Assembly: GCF_002860205.1 (NCBI RefSeq)
Contig: NZ_PGVB01000037.1
Location: 1-46,074 of the forward strand
Length of the DNA stretch: 46,074 nt
Direction of reading: 5' to 3'
Source of the DNA: Bacillus sp. T33-2
Lineage (GTDB): Bacteria; Bacillota; Bacilli; Bacillales; Cytobacillaceae
Below are positions 33,617 to 41,626 of the stretch, piece after piece. Below the pieces are notes generated by a model. That model saw only the letters and a list, made by a program, of their open reading frames with translations. It did not search any database and was not told where the DNA came from. Every line of letters starts with the position of its first letter. The first letter of the stretch is position 1. The position numbers were made by a program, and so were the translations under genes.

Positions 33617-34807
33617 GTGATTAAGGAATGGCTTTGGGAGTTGCTGATAGGGACCGGGAAGATGTTTATTCACCCTTTGTTCTATTATCTTATTATTCTG
33701 GCGGGCATCATCGGGGTTTCGCGTGTGAAGCGGGAGCGCAAAAATTTTCACATCCGTGTGGAGGATGCGTTTTTTGAACTGCGCCAGCTGTTGCCGCTCG
33801 GAATTGTAATAGGACTTGCCATTTCATTAGTGACATTGGCGGCAGGGACAGTGATTCCTTTTGCCGCTGTTATATTAACCGCTGTTTTCACATTGCTGTG
33901 GAGCCTGACTACAAGAGTCCGGCTGCTTGGGCCAGCGTTTACAGTCGGGGCCGCTTTTTTTGCGTTAATCTTTCTTGCAGGCCAGGATTGGAGCCTGCCT
34001 GTGTTTTCAGAAGAATTTGCGGATCTTCAAGATACGATTTTTCCTGGTATTGCCGTGCTGCTTGCCATACTGCTCATCGGTGAAGGGATTTTGATACGCC
34101 GAAATGGCATAAAAGGAACCTCGCCAAAATTGATCAAGAGTAAACGGGGCTTGACAGTTGGGGTTCATGAGGTAAAGAGATTATGGATGCTGCCCGTGTT
34201 CCTCATCATTCCGGGGGATGCCCTCGCCCCGATCTCATGGTGGCCGCTATTCCCGGGTGGGGATGGACAGTATTCGTTGTTCCTGGTGCCGTTTGCTGCA
34301 GGATTCCATCAGCAAGTCCAGGGAATGCTGCCAAAAGAGGCAATCCGGGACTTGGGTAACCGGGTGGCCGTGCTTGGCCTTGTGATCCTGATTATTGCTG
34401 CTGCCGGTTATTGGTACCCGATTGTGTCGATTACAGCTGTTGCCCTTGCGATTATCGGGCGTGAAGCAATCACACAAAGCCACCGGTTGAAAGAAGGCAG
34501 CCTGCCGTTTTATTTTTCCAAAAAAAATCATGGTGTCATGATCCTTGGAATCATTCCGGAATCCCCCGCAAACAAAATGGCATTGCAGGTTGGGGAACTA
34601 ATCACCAAAGTGAACGGAAAATCCATCCACGACGAAAAAAGCTTTTATGAAGCATTGCAGCGAAACAGGGCCCACTGCAAGCTGGAAGTATTGGATACAA
34701 GCGGCCAAATCCGCTTCGTCCAGCGTGCGCTATATGAAGGTGATCATCACGAGCTCGGCATCCTGTTCGTCCAGGATGAAAAGACGTGGGGCAGTGAGGC
34801 TGTTTGA
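33617..34807 (+). CDS. minJ: division topological determinant MinJ (PDZ membrane protein)
   Basis: 396 aa from the GTG at 33617, with AAAGGGG 9 nt upstream; an ATG at 33590 extends the frame but lacks an RBS, and the shorter form matches the B. subtilis length (397). Six or more membrane segments in the first 290 residues are followed by a C-terminal PDZ domain (about 300-385; HGVMILGIIPESPANKMALQ and GELITKVNGKSIHDEKSFY). MinJ bridges DivIVA and MinD at cell poles and septa. It closes the conserved block; uvrB-uvrA, which I recall following in B. subtilis, are not in the window. Confidence 0.9.
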   Translation: MIKEWLWELLIGTGKMFIHPLFYYLIILAGIIGVSRVKRERKNFHIRVEDAFFELRQLLPLGIVIGLAISLVTLAAGTVIPFAAVILTAVFTLLWSLTTRVRLLGPAFTVGAAFFALIFLAGQDWSLPVFSEEFADLQDTIFPGIAVLLAILLIGEGILIRRNGIKGTSPKLIKSKRGLTVGVHEVKRLWMLPVFLIIPGDALAPISWWPLFPGGDGQYSLFLVPFAAGFHQQVQGMLPKEAIRDLGNRVAVLGLVILIIAAAGYWYPIVSITAVALAIIGREAITQSHRLKEGSLPFYFSKKNHGVMILGIIPESPANKMALQVGELITKVNGKSIHDEKSFYEALQRNRAHCKLEVLDTSGQIRFVQRALYEGDHHELGILFVQDEKTWGSEAV

Positions 34808-34829
34808 TGTTGTGATTTTTCATAAATGA

Positions 34830-34885
34830 TTAGAATGGTTGCGTAATTAGTTAGAATGGGTTTTCACAATTGATTAGAATAGAGT
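34830..34885. repeat. short degenerate tandem repeat (TTAGAATGG core)
   Basis: TTAGAAT(G/A)G occurs at 34830, 34851 and 34874, steps 21 and 23 bp, each preceded by an AT-rich TAATTAG/AATTGA-like stretch. It lies 3' of minJ. It has a similar period to the arrays at 10.2 and 24.2 kb but only three clear units. Confidence 0.55.
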
Positions 34886-34948
34886 GTTAAACGTGGCGGG
34901 TTAGTGGAAGAATCGTTATGCAAATTGACCTGAAAATCAAAAGTATTT

Positions 34949-34993
34949 AAAAACGCCTAAAACCCTTGAAACGAAAGGTGTCCGGCGTTTTTT
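34949..34993 (+). terminator. terminator downstream of minJ
   Basis: AAAACGCC pairs with GGCGTTTT, with an inner CCTT/AAGG stem, then more T. It marks the end of the conserved block. 34994-35140 holds nothing recognisable. Confidence 0.75.
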
Positions 34994-35140
34994 GTGTCGC
35001 ATGATCAAGGCATAACCGAGATTAACACGAAAAACAGGGAAATCCTTTGATTTTTATTGGTTTCCTGCTAAATTTCAGGACAAAAACTAAAAAGAACTGT
35101 TGGATATAAATTAAAGTAGTTGTTAGATTTTTCATCTTAA

Positions 35141-35963
35141 TTAGAAAAATTTCTGATAAAATTCCTGTCTCAGCCTCCCGTTTAGTTGAGCATAATTTCA
35201 CTTTTTTCGTGGTCCAAAAGACTTTGTATTTACCTCGACAGGTGCTCCATTGTTTAGTAAGTGGGTGCCATAGCTATGTCTAAGTTGATGGGGATGAATA
35301 GCCTTGTTGATACGAGCACGACCAGATATTCGCTTGATCACATATCTCATTTGGGCAATGCTCATTCTGTGAGTCCTCCGTTCTGTTACAAATAAGCCCG
35401 GGTCGGTATCAAGGCGACCGTCTATGTAGCGCTTAAGCCATATTTCGGCTCGTATATTAAAATAGACTTCCCTTTCCTTATCACCTTTTCCCCTAACGAT
35501 TAATCAGCGATTGGACCAATTAATGGAACTAGAATTAAGTGAAACAATCTCTCCGATCCTACATCCTGTAGAAAACATAAATTCGAATAGATCTCTATTG
35601 GACTAGTACAAGCTTGCCTTAAAAGTTCAATTTCCTTTTCGGTTAAAAACTTCGGGATATTTTTCCGCTTTTGGGTTCTTTTATCTTGGCAGCTGGATTA
35701 AAGGGTATATGACCTTCATCGTGGCACCACCGGAACAATGACTTCATAAATCGGATTCTGTGTGCCAAACTTGAGGGTTTTAGGTCCTTCCCTGTTTTCG
35801 CCAGAAAATCTTTGAGGTTATGTGTATTTAGAGTAATTATGTTTGAATCATTGAAATAAAGTGTTAGTAGCCTAGCCTGTAATCCATAGGCTTTTAGTGT
35901 AAAAGGAGAGAAACCCTCAATTCGTTTATTTGCTTCCTTATTCCAAGCTTCGGATAATAACAA
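35141..35963 (-). pseudogene. tyrosine recombinase (XerC/D-like integrase) broken by several frameshifts
   Basis: Starting at the ATG at 35963 the first 100 or so codons give a core-binding SAM-like domain (LTLYFNDSNIITLNTHNLKD, RFMKSLFRWCHDEGHIPFNP). The frame is lost near 35678, continues as IPKFLTEKEIELLRQACTSP in another frame, shifts again near 35595 (SLFEFMFSTGCRIGEIVSLN), and then gives RGKGDKEREVYFNIRAEIWL and the catalytic box HPHQLRHSYGTHLLNNGAP. Near 35215 there is one further inserted base and a small deletion removing part of the segment before the catalytic Tyr in the final YAQLNG. The whole relic is about 274 codons, a normal Xer length. The gene is dead in this form. Confidence 0.85.
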
Positions 35964-36065
35964 GTGAATTCCTCCTATTAATTCGGCTTCTAAGAGGAAT
36001 TATTGCCAGAGTTATAGAATTATAGCTTAATAAATGAATTATAATTTCAAGAAAGTGAACTCTCA

Positions 36066-36090
36066 TGAACAAACGGGGCAGGTTAGTTTA
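36066..36090 (+). repeat. dispersed box repeat, copy A (right half)
   Basis: TGAACAAACGGGGCAGGTTA matches the right-hand part of the repeats at 41487, 42500 and 43342. No hairpin half is present here. Confidence 0.6.
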
Positions 36091-36221
36091 ACCAGCGACA
36101 GTGCAACCACACTTAACCATAGAAGATAAAAAGAAAGTATTTAACTGATAAAATTGCTAAAACTCGACTCCCATTTTTTGTGTTATATTATTGGTATAAA
36201 AATACAAAAGAGGTGGGAGAT

Positions 36222-36578
36222 TTGAAGATTACTTTGGAGATGAGTAAGGGTGCTTACGAAATTGCAAAAAAAGTATATTCAGGAAAGACATCAAGAAATC
36301 AGGGGAAAATTGAAATTAACAAAGTTACAGGCATGAATGAAGGTTCTGCACAGGCTTTTATTACCATATTTCTTGCTATGATGAATGGAGAAGAATATAA
36401 AAGAGCTTTTAATAATGATACAAATAAATACTTGCTTGAAAGTATTAGGCAAGATTTTGGCCCTGATTATTATACAAACGCTTTAAAGGCCGTTCAGAAA
36501 CATATAGATTATTATTCTACATTAAGGAAAGGGAATTTAACAGGGCTGCAAAAAATAGTCAATGAAATGAAATATTAG
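36222..36578 (+). CDS. small protein resembling the N-terminal domain of HNH restriction-type nucleases
   Basis: 118 aa from the TTG at 36222, with AGGTGGGAG at good spacing; the frame extends 14 codons upstream without signal. The helical sequence (NEGSAQAFITIFLAMMNGEE, NKYLLESIRQDFGPDYYTNA, VQKHIDYYS) resembles the DNA-binding N-terminal region that precedes HNH domains in 5-methylcytosine-type restriction endonucleases. No HNH motif follows, so this is either a truncated relic or a free-standing domain. It lies between box repeat A and the terminator of box repeat B. Confidence 0.5.
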   Translation: MKITLEMSKGAYEIAKKVYSGKTSRNQGKIEINKVTGMNEGSAQAFITIFLAMMNGEEYKRAFNNDTNKYLLESIRQDFGPDYYTNALKAVQKHIDYYSTLRKGNLTGLQKIVNEMKY

Positions 36579-36596
36579 CATATTGAAGTAAAAGGA

Positions 36597-36652
36597 GTGT
36601 TGACGAGCAAGTTAACACCCTTTTTTTGTAATTCTTATTGTACTAACTGGAG
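36597..36652 (+). repeat. dispersed terminator-plus-box repeat, copy B
   Basis: GTGTTGAC and GTTAACAC form an 8-bp stem followed by seven T (terminator of the preceding gene), then CTTATTGTACTAACTGG, a diverged version of the TTATTGAACTAACGGGGCAG box. Confidence 0.6.
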
Positions 36653-36666
36653 AGCGTCAGCAAGCA

Positions 36667-36963
36667 ATGAAGTCCAGCGTGAACCTAGTGGTTGAACCTA
36701 TTCCTTCACAGATGAGTTTTAACCAGTATATAGAGGTCGTTACTAGTAGTACTGGTTATCAATATGAAAACCAAAGGTATTATGATCAGAATGGGTTACA
36801 CTGGCATGAAGCAATCAGTTTGAATCAAAGTATTAAATTATTGCAAAAAACCGTGATGCATGATGGAAAAGCATTCATATTCACTTTCGGGGCGCATCCT
36901 GTAATTTATGATCAGCAGATCCAAATATTCGAGGATATTATTAATACTGTTAAATTCAATTAA
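36667..36963 (+). CDS. unknown protein, probably the C-terminal remnant of a larger (lipo)protein
   Basis: 98 aa, no signal peptide or membrane segment. The latter half (LHWHEAISLNQSIKLLQKTV, KAFIFTFGAHPVIYDQQIQI, FEDIINTVKFN) has the pattern of the C-terminal sheet and helix of PsbP/DUF1795-like lipoproteins of Bacillus. The start region begins right after box repeat B with only a poor RBS (GGAGAG), so the N-terminal part was probably lost when the repeat or neighbouring sequence joined. Coding status uncertain. The gap 36964-37167 shows no gene. Confidence 0.4.
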   Translation: MKSSVNLVVEPIPSQMSFNQYIEVVTSSTGYQYENQRYYDQNGLHWHEAISLNQSIKLLQKTVMHDGKAFIFTFGAHPVIYDQQIQIFEDIINTVKFN

Positions 36964-37167
36964 TGAGTTAGAAGCATGAGGAAGTAGGTTGCATAGAACA
37001 ATAAAGGGGAAATATGGTATAATTTAGAGACTATCGCATTTTCGTTGAAGTCCTAATTGAACTAAATCAGCTAATAGTTTGTCAACAAACCAATTTTTAT
37101 TGTATTCCAAAATATTTATTCCTCATATAGCAATAACACACCTCCACCTTGCCAAATCTGATAAACA

Positions 37168-37217
37168 AGAAAACCCAATACAGAGGAGTTAGATGCTACT
37201 CTGTCACTGGTTTTTCT
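37168..37217 (-). terminator. terminator for the minus-strand bacteriocin-like unit
   Basis: ACAGAG and CTCTGT, extended by CCA/TGG with mismatches, form a hairpin flanked by an A-run and a T-run, so it can act on both strands. Confidence 0.55.
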
Positions 37218-37271
37218 CTATTAGTACTATATGATGAAGGTTTCAGGATGTTGAAACTATAATGTTACCTG

Positions 37272-37454
37272 TCAAGAATTCACCGCTGCTATTGACCAGA
37301 TGATAATGTTCACTGTAATTATAATAAAAATAAGTGTTAGTTGAGTATATTTATCTGACTTTTTCATTTTGTTTCTACTCAATCTTACAAGATTGATAAT
37401 CATCAAAATTAGAGCGACTCCCCCAAGAATTTTTGCCAAATCAAAAGATGTCAT
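37272..37454 (-). CDS. small two-helix membrane protein, possible immunity protein
   Basis: 60 aa with two hydrophobic segments (about 6-24, LAKILGGVALILMIINLV, and 39-57, LTLIFIIITVNIIIWSIAAV) separated by a basic loop (SRNKMKKSDK). The RBS GAAGGGATG precedes the ATG. It starts 33 bp after the end of the hydrophobic secreted protein gene on the same strand and would be cotranscribed. Size, topology and position match immunity proteins of class II bacteriocins, but no family was recognised. Confidence 0.55.
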   Translation of the reverse strand: MTSFDLAKILGGVALILMIINLVRLSRNKMKKSDKYTQLTLIFIIITVNIIIWSIAAVNS

Positions 37455-37487
37455 TATTTATTCATCCCTTCGAGCTATTTATCTATT

Positions 37488-38233
37488 TTAGCATTGTGAA
37501 CCGGTCCAAAATGGCTGGTCAAACATCCACTTAACTTTGGTTCCGCACCCCTCTGCACTCGCTACAGTCAGGGCCCCTGCCCCAATACCCATAAGACCAG
37601 CAGCAATTCCTGCTGCAAGCCCAGCTGGTGGAAAGATGAATGCTGCAACCGCTGCTGCTATCGTAGCTACACCAGCCCCTATTGTTAAATAGCCTATGAT
37701 TTTTGTTGTTTCACAGCTATCAAAATAGGTATCATATCCGTTCCATGTATCGACAAATTTACTTGCACCCGAACACGCGGCTATGTGAACTAATCCATCG
37801 TCAGTATTGTGTTTTTCTTTCTCAACGTAAGAATTAATTTTGGATACATCAGACTTTGTTGATTCAATTAGCTGTTTTGAAACACCATTTTTTTCTGCTG
37901 CTTTGTCATTAAACTGGATGGATGCACCATCAAATTCCATGAATGGTTGGATCGCGAGAGCATTTTTTGTAATTTTATTGTATTCTTTTATTTTGTTTTT
38001 AGCATCATTTATTCTCTCTGTAGAGATACCCTTTTGTTTTGCTTTCACCTTATCTAAAACAACGAATTGACCTTCAACACCTACGGCATAATAAACTGCT
38101 CGTCTAATTGAACGGCTTTCACTAAAGCTTTTGAATAGGTATAATCGGCTTGTACTCCTTGCGCAAACACACTGCCTACTACACTGAACATTAAAATAAA
38201 CGAAATCATCAAGCAGGAAATCCTTTTAGTCAT
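37488..38233 (-). pseudogene. bacteriocin-like secreted protein gene with one frameshift
   Basis: From the ATG at 38233 (GAAGGCAG upstream) a clear signal peptide is read (MTKRISCLMISFILMFSVVG, cleavage near SVFAQG). The frame stops soon after, but a one-base shift near 38121-38134 continues in the long frame through RRAVYYAVGVEGQFVVLDKV to a 186-codon stretch. The mature protein would have an N-terminal helical part, then four Cys and a Gly/Ala-rich hydrophobic core (IIGYLTIGAGVATIAAAVAA, IAAGLMGIGAGALTV), ending in GSQC. This signal-helix-hydrophobic-Cys build is bacteriocin or toxin-like; no exact family is recognised. The frameshift may be real decay or a sequence error. Confidence 0.55.
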
Positions 38234-38442
38234 CTGCCTTCATTCCTTCCTTAGATATTTGTTTGAGAGTCCATGTCCAATAGGGAATGAATATAATTAT
38301 TGGGGGATTGAAAAATATCCTCCTTTTTATTAGATTCCGGGTATATGTATCTGTTAATTCCATTATATAGAAAATAAATGGAAAAAACATCATTTTTTTA
38401 AAAAATAAGTAAATTCCCCTAAATATACTTCAATAATTTGAT

Positions 38443-38655
38443 TTGGAACTGGAAAATAATTCATTAGCCAAAGAACACGGGCACGAGCTTTTACCTACAT
38501 ATTATTTTAGAAAAGATCTTGCACGCCCATTTCATTTAGATTATGTATTCGCATCACAGACCTTTTTAAAGCGTTTGCGCCATTTCCAAGTAGGTAGGTA
38601 TGAGGACTGGATAAACAGTAGTGATCACTTGCCTATTGTTGCTGAATTTGAATAG
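38443..38655 (+). pseudogene. C-terminal fragment of an endonuclease/exonuclease/phosphatase-family protein
   Basis: 70 codons ending in INSSDHLPIVAEFE, the SDHxPI catalytic His motif at the end of EEP-superfamily enzymes, with the preceding HLDYVFAS strand and W. The rest of the domain (about 180 residues) is missing and a stop lies four codons upstream of the first possible start. It is a truncated relic. The region 38234-38442 contains only AT-rich sequence. Confidence 0.65.
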
Positions 38656-38697
38656 TACTCTTGAAAGTGATTAGGGGGATGAAGGGAAGGTAGAATA

Positions 38698-39156
38698 ATG
38701 GAGAGAATTAGACCCGAGATCAAAAACAATTTAGAAATTCCGGTGAACATATATAAAGGGGAATACCTAGTAGCAGAATGTCCAAATATTCAAAGTGCTG
38801 CTAGATGGTTAAAAGAAGATACAAATCAAACCCGCTTTAACTGGTCAGCTATAAACAATGGGATTTGGTTTGATAAGCCGTATAGTTACAATGGCGTAAC
38901 CTATTATTTTTTGACCGCTCTTGAAGCAGTTTCCAGGAAACAAGAAGAGATGAAGGAAGAGGGAAAAATTTTAATGAAGGACAATACTGACCTCTTAGAA
39001 TATAGGGTGTTAGGTGGTATGGTACTGAGTGAGTTAATGGATGGCCTGGATCTGGATGGGATGATGGAGCAAGCCGGGGATGCGCTTGGCGTTGATGAAG
39101 ATTCATTTAACATCGGGGAAGGATTCAGTGTTTTTTTCGGTGGCGATGAGGAATAA
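38698..39156 (+). CDS. unknown acidic protein with NUMOD1-like N-terminal region
   Basis: 152 aa, acidic (many Asp/Glu in the last 40 residues), no signal or membrane segment. Residues about 16-70 (VNIYKGEYLVAECPNIQSAA, RWLKEDTN, WSAINNGIWF) resemble NUMOD1-type DNA-binding modules found with homing endonucleases and phage proteins. The C-terminal half is not recognised. Phage or mobile origin is possible. RBS GAAGG; terminator at 39213. Solitary gene. Confidence 0.55.
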   Translation: MERIRPEIKNNLEIPVNIYKGEYLVAECPNIQSAARWLKEDTNQTRFNWSAINNGIWFDKPYSYNGVTYYFLTALEAVSRKQEEMKEEGKILMKDNTDLLEYRVLGGMVLSELMDGLDLDGMMEQAGDALGVDEDSFNIGEGFSVFFGGDEE

Positions 39157-39212
39157 ATGATCTCGCTCCACAAGGCTTGGCAGTTACAGAAGATGGATGA
39201 CATTACTAAAAG

Positions 39213-39245
39213 GCATGTAACATTTGTATTTGTACATGCTTTTTT
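39213..39245 (+). terminator. terminator of the NUMOD1-like gene
   Basis: GCATGTA and TACATGC form a 7-bp stem with a 13-nt loop followed by six T. Confidence 0.75.
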
Positions 39246-39261
39246 GTAGCGATGGTGGTGA

Positions 39262-39750
39262 CTAGTTTGTGTCGGCGTTGGCTGGAAACACCTCAATCCT
39301 AATGATATGGTGATCTTCCATTTCAAGTACTTTAAACTCATACCCGCCGTAGGTTAGGGATTCACCTTTTTTAAGGTCGAAATTCTGGGTTAGCATCCAG
39401 CCACCTATAGTATCCATTTCTTCTTCTTCAATATCCGTTTTCATCAAGTCATTGACTTCGTCAATTAAGACCTTTGAGTCGAAGATATAATGCTTGTCGT
39501 TTATCTTTTGAATTTCAGGTATTTCATCTACATCGAACTCGTCGCGGATTTCACCCACGATTGCCTCCAAGATATCCTCCACCGTCACCAGACCGGCTGT
39601 GCCACCGTATTCATCTAATAATATGGCCATGTGGATGCGATTTCTCTGCATGCTTATTAATAGATCATAAATCTGAATTGACTCGATGACTTCAGTAACG
39701 GGTTTGACATAGGTTTCAATCGTTCTTTTACTGATTTCTTTTTTAAGTTG
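39262..39750 (-). pseudogene. C-terminal fragment of a CNNM/hemolysin-C-type CBS membrane protein
   Basis: About 160 codons remain: second CBS domain (QIYDLLISMQRNRIHMAILL, DEYGGTAGLVTVEDILEAIV) followed by a complete CorC/HlyC domain (about the last 80 residues, GGWMLTQNFDLKKGESLTYG). The membrane DUF21 domain and first CBS motif, roughly 250 residues, are absent; the frame continues upstream to an ATG at 39891 but that part contains a plus-strand terminator hairpin and has no protein similarity. YrkA/YugS-type proteins are divalent-cation exporters or sensors. This copy is a relic. Confidence 0.75.
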
Positions 39751-39844
39751 AGAAAAAACTCGCCAATTAGCGTAACGGGTTCTGATACCTGTCACAAAAC
39801 CTTCATTTGTTATAAATAATGTATTGAAATATGTACAACTATTT

Positions 39845-39870
39845 GCACCGCAAAATGCGGTGCTTTTTGT
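39845..39870 (+). terminator. orphan plus-strand terminator
   Basis: GCACCGC and GCGGTGC form a perfect 7-bp stem with a short A/T loop and five T. The gene it served is gone, supporting rearrangement at this point. Confidence 0.7.
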
Positions 39871-39983
39871 ATATAAAAATAAAAAGGGCACAGTTCTTTA
39901 TAAACGAATATTTCTCAATTTTTTTATTTATCACTTGCTGGATTATTGATGGTGTTTTTTATCAATAAGGCAAGTATTTATTA

Positions 39984-40011
39984 CAAAATGCAAATGATTA
40001 TTTACATTTTG
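39984..40011 (+). promoter_or_regulatory. inverted repeat upstream of the XRE gene (operator candidate 1)
   Basis: CAAAATGCAAAT and ATTTACATTTTG are complementary with one mismatch around a 4-nt centre. It ends next to a TTGCAA -35-like element (40009-40014). Confidence 0.5.
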
Positions 40012-40020
40012 CAAAAAAAC

Positions 40021-40039
40021 AATTACAATTATTGTAATT
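40021..40039 (+). promoter_or_regulatory. perfect palindrome over the -10 region of the XRE gene (operator candidate 2)
   Basis: AATTACAAT-T-ATTGTAATT is a perfect 9+1+9 palindrome overlapping a TGTAAT -10-like element 18 bp after TTGCAA. Its position fits autorepression by the XRE protein. Confidence 0.5.
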
Positions 40040-40059
40040 AATTTAAGAAGGGAAACTAT

Positions 40060-40263
40060 ATGCTGGAAAATACAGTTAGAGAATTACGTGCACGTTTTAG
40101 GTGGACTCAACAAGACTTGGCTGATGCAATTGGAGTAACTAGGCAAACAATTGGTTTAATTGAAAAAGGGGACTATTCCCCGTCAGTTACTATGGCGTTA
40201 AAGATAGCAAAGGCATTTTATGTTACCGTAGAGGAAGTATTTTATTTAAAAGGGGAGGATTGA
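40060..40263 (+). CDS. small XRE-family transcriptional regulator
   Basis: 67 aa, a bare HTH_3 domain: VRELRARFRWTQQDLADAIG, VTRQTIGLIEKGDYSPSVTM and the closing VTEEVFYL-like helix (VTVEEVFYLKGED). This is the YgzD/YozG-type regulator that usually pairs with a small membrane protein. Here it overlaps or abuts a four-helix membrane protein gene. Two inverted repeats in its promoter are probable operators. RBS AAGAAGGG. Confidence 0.9.
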   Translation: MLENTVRELRARFRWTQQDLADAIGVTRQTIGLIEKGDYSPSVTMALKIAKAFYVTVEEVFYLKGED

Positions 40264-40268
40264 TTTTT

Positions 40269-40703
40269 ATGTTGAGGACCATTTTAAGTTCTCCGATTTT
40301 TCCAATTAGTTTACTAATGTTAATCACTGCCGATTTAGTATTATTACTAATGTACACTCAGTCTTCAATGGCAATAATATGTTCTTGGATATCTCTAATT
40401 TTGGCGTTTGTTTGGATATTACTTATTAAATTGCATAACAATAAAAATCCCAAAAACAGAATTAAATTAAATAGTTTTATCCCATATGAATTTCGAGACA
40501 TGGATGAAGGGCAACAATGGGTAACTTTTAAGGCCTGTCGTAATGTCTATATTTATTACAGTCTTGCAATCCCAGTTGTTGCCTTCATTTGCTTTATGTT
40601 TTCCCAAAATATATTCGTCCCGATTTTAAGCATAGGGGTGTTAGGCGTAGGACAATACGTTGTTTATTGGATGACAACTTTTCGTCTTTTAAAAAGGATT
40701 TAA
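40269..40703 (+). CDS. four-helix membrane protein paired with the XRE regulator
   Basis: 144 aa from the ATG at 40269 (GGGGAGG 10 nt upstream; a TTG at 40260 is too near). Four hydrophobic segments (about 8-30, 35-50, 93-112 and 117-136) with a soluble Asn/Lys-rich loop between the second and third. The family is not recognised with certainty; such proteins commonly follow small XRE regulators in Bacillus and the pair is regulated together. Function unknown. Confidence 0.75.
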   Translation: MLRTILSSPIFPISLLMLITADLVLLLMYTQSSMAIICSWISLILAFVWILLIKLHNNKNPKNRIKLNSFIPYEFRDMDEGQQWVTFKACRNVYIYYSLAIPVVAFICFMFSQNIFVPILSIGVLGVGQYVVYWMTTFRLLKRI

Positions 40704-40893
40704 CAGAAGAGATAGGAAATCCCGTTCATACAAAAAACCTCGTCTTATAAGAAAAAAGATGGCCATTCCTTATCCTATTCTGTTCAGTTTGTTGTTTTTA
40801 GGAACTGCTTACTGTTGGTATAAATCGCATGTTTTTATAATGAAATCAGTTAGCTTTTGGAATTAAAGTTAGTCAAGATACTTATACAAAAAG

Positions 40894-40927
40894 TGCATTA
40901 ATCCAGGCAGGGTTGATGCATTTTTTT
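40894..40927 (+). repeat. dispersed terminator hairpin, copy F (left half)
   Basis: TGCATTAATCC and GGGTTGATGCA form an 11-bp stem with G-U pairs, then seven T. The sequence belongs to the same family as the GTGCGTTGATCC hairpin at 43300 but lacks the GGGGCAG box. The preceding 40704-40893 holds no gene. Confidence 0.6.
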
Positions 40928-40946
40928 ATCAAGGCGGTGTTTTTTT

Positions 40947-41428
40947 ATGGAACGGAGCGTAAAGGTGATAATAACTGTTACATTTCTCTTTGTTGGGTTA
41001 TTCGTATTATTTATGTTTTATGTTTTCATTGGTCAGGAATATGGTTACGCAGGAAATACGCAGACAAACTTTTGGAGTATAAGGTACCTGAAAAAACAGA
41101 AGTCATTGAACAAGATTTTGATTATGGAGTTATCTATGGAGGTGGTCCATGGGGCAATGGCGGTTATCCAACTCTTGTTGCATACAAAAGAATTCTAACT
41201 GAATTGAGTGAAAAAGAAATTTTTGACCATTACAATACGAAAGACTTTGAAATATACTTCAAAGGTGCTGAAGAGTTAAAGAAGAACAATAATAACCAAA
41301 TCTGGTACGAAGGGTATATTAAAAAGGAGGATGCTTTGAGTACCGAAGAGAATAATGAGCACCCAATTGAGGTTATTATTCAATATAGAACAGAATTTAG
41401 TTATCCATTTTTCATAGACTTTTATTGA
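40947..41428 (+). pseudogene. small membrane-anchored protein gene with one frameshift
   Basis: The ATG at 40947 follows AAGGCGGTG and gives an N-terminal membrane segment (ITVTFLFVGLFVLFMFYVFI). Around 41080 the sensible protein moves to the neighbouring frame (KLLEYKVPEKTEVIEQDFDY) and runs to the TGA at 41428. Joined, it would be about 160 aa with an external domain rich in Tyr/Glu/Asn (YFKGAEELKKNNNNQIWYEG, IEVIIQYRTEFSYP). No family recognised. Flanked by repeat hairpins on both sides. Confidence 0.6.
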
Positions 41429-41516
41429 ACTAACCGGTGCCTTGATCCAAGAAGGATTAACCGCCTTTTTTGTTGAACTCCTATTATGCTAACGGGCAGT
41501 TTAGTTGAAGAAGGAT
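41425..41516 (+). repeat. dispersed terminator-plus-box repeat, copy C
   Basis: TTGAACTAACC, hairpin GGTGCCTTGATCC/GGATTAACCGCC with T6, then TTGTTGAACTCCTATTATGC and AACGGGCAGTTTAGTTGAAG. Layout and much of the sequence match copy E at 43290-43375. Confidence 0.75.
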
Positions 41517-41549
41517 TTTAAACTAATAAGCAGAGATAAGGGGCATAAA

Positions 41550-41578
41550 ATACAATAATTATTCACTTATTGTATAAT
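41550..41578 (+). promoter_or_regulatory. perfect inverted repeat over a TATAAT box upstream of the PAS-STAS gene
   Basis: ATACAATAA-N8-TTATTGTAT is a perfect 9-bp inverted repeat, and its right arm overlaps TATAAT (41573-41578), 49 bp before the start codon. It is a candidate repressor site. Confidence 0.5.
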
Positions 41579-41626
41579 GTTCTTGTTTGAAAACTTACAG
41601 CTTTTGATAAGGAGTAGTGGATTTTC

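Noticed and set aside
37840-38070. 76-codon plus-strand open frame
   Set aside because: Antisense shadow of the bacteriocin-like gene, without RBS.
39751-39891. Upstream part of the CNNM fragment frame
   Set aside because: It contains a plus-strand terminator hairpin and does not resemble the family, so the homologous part begins near 39750.
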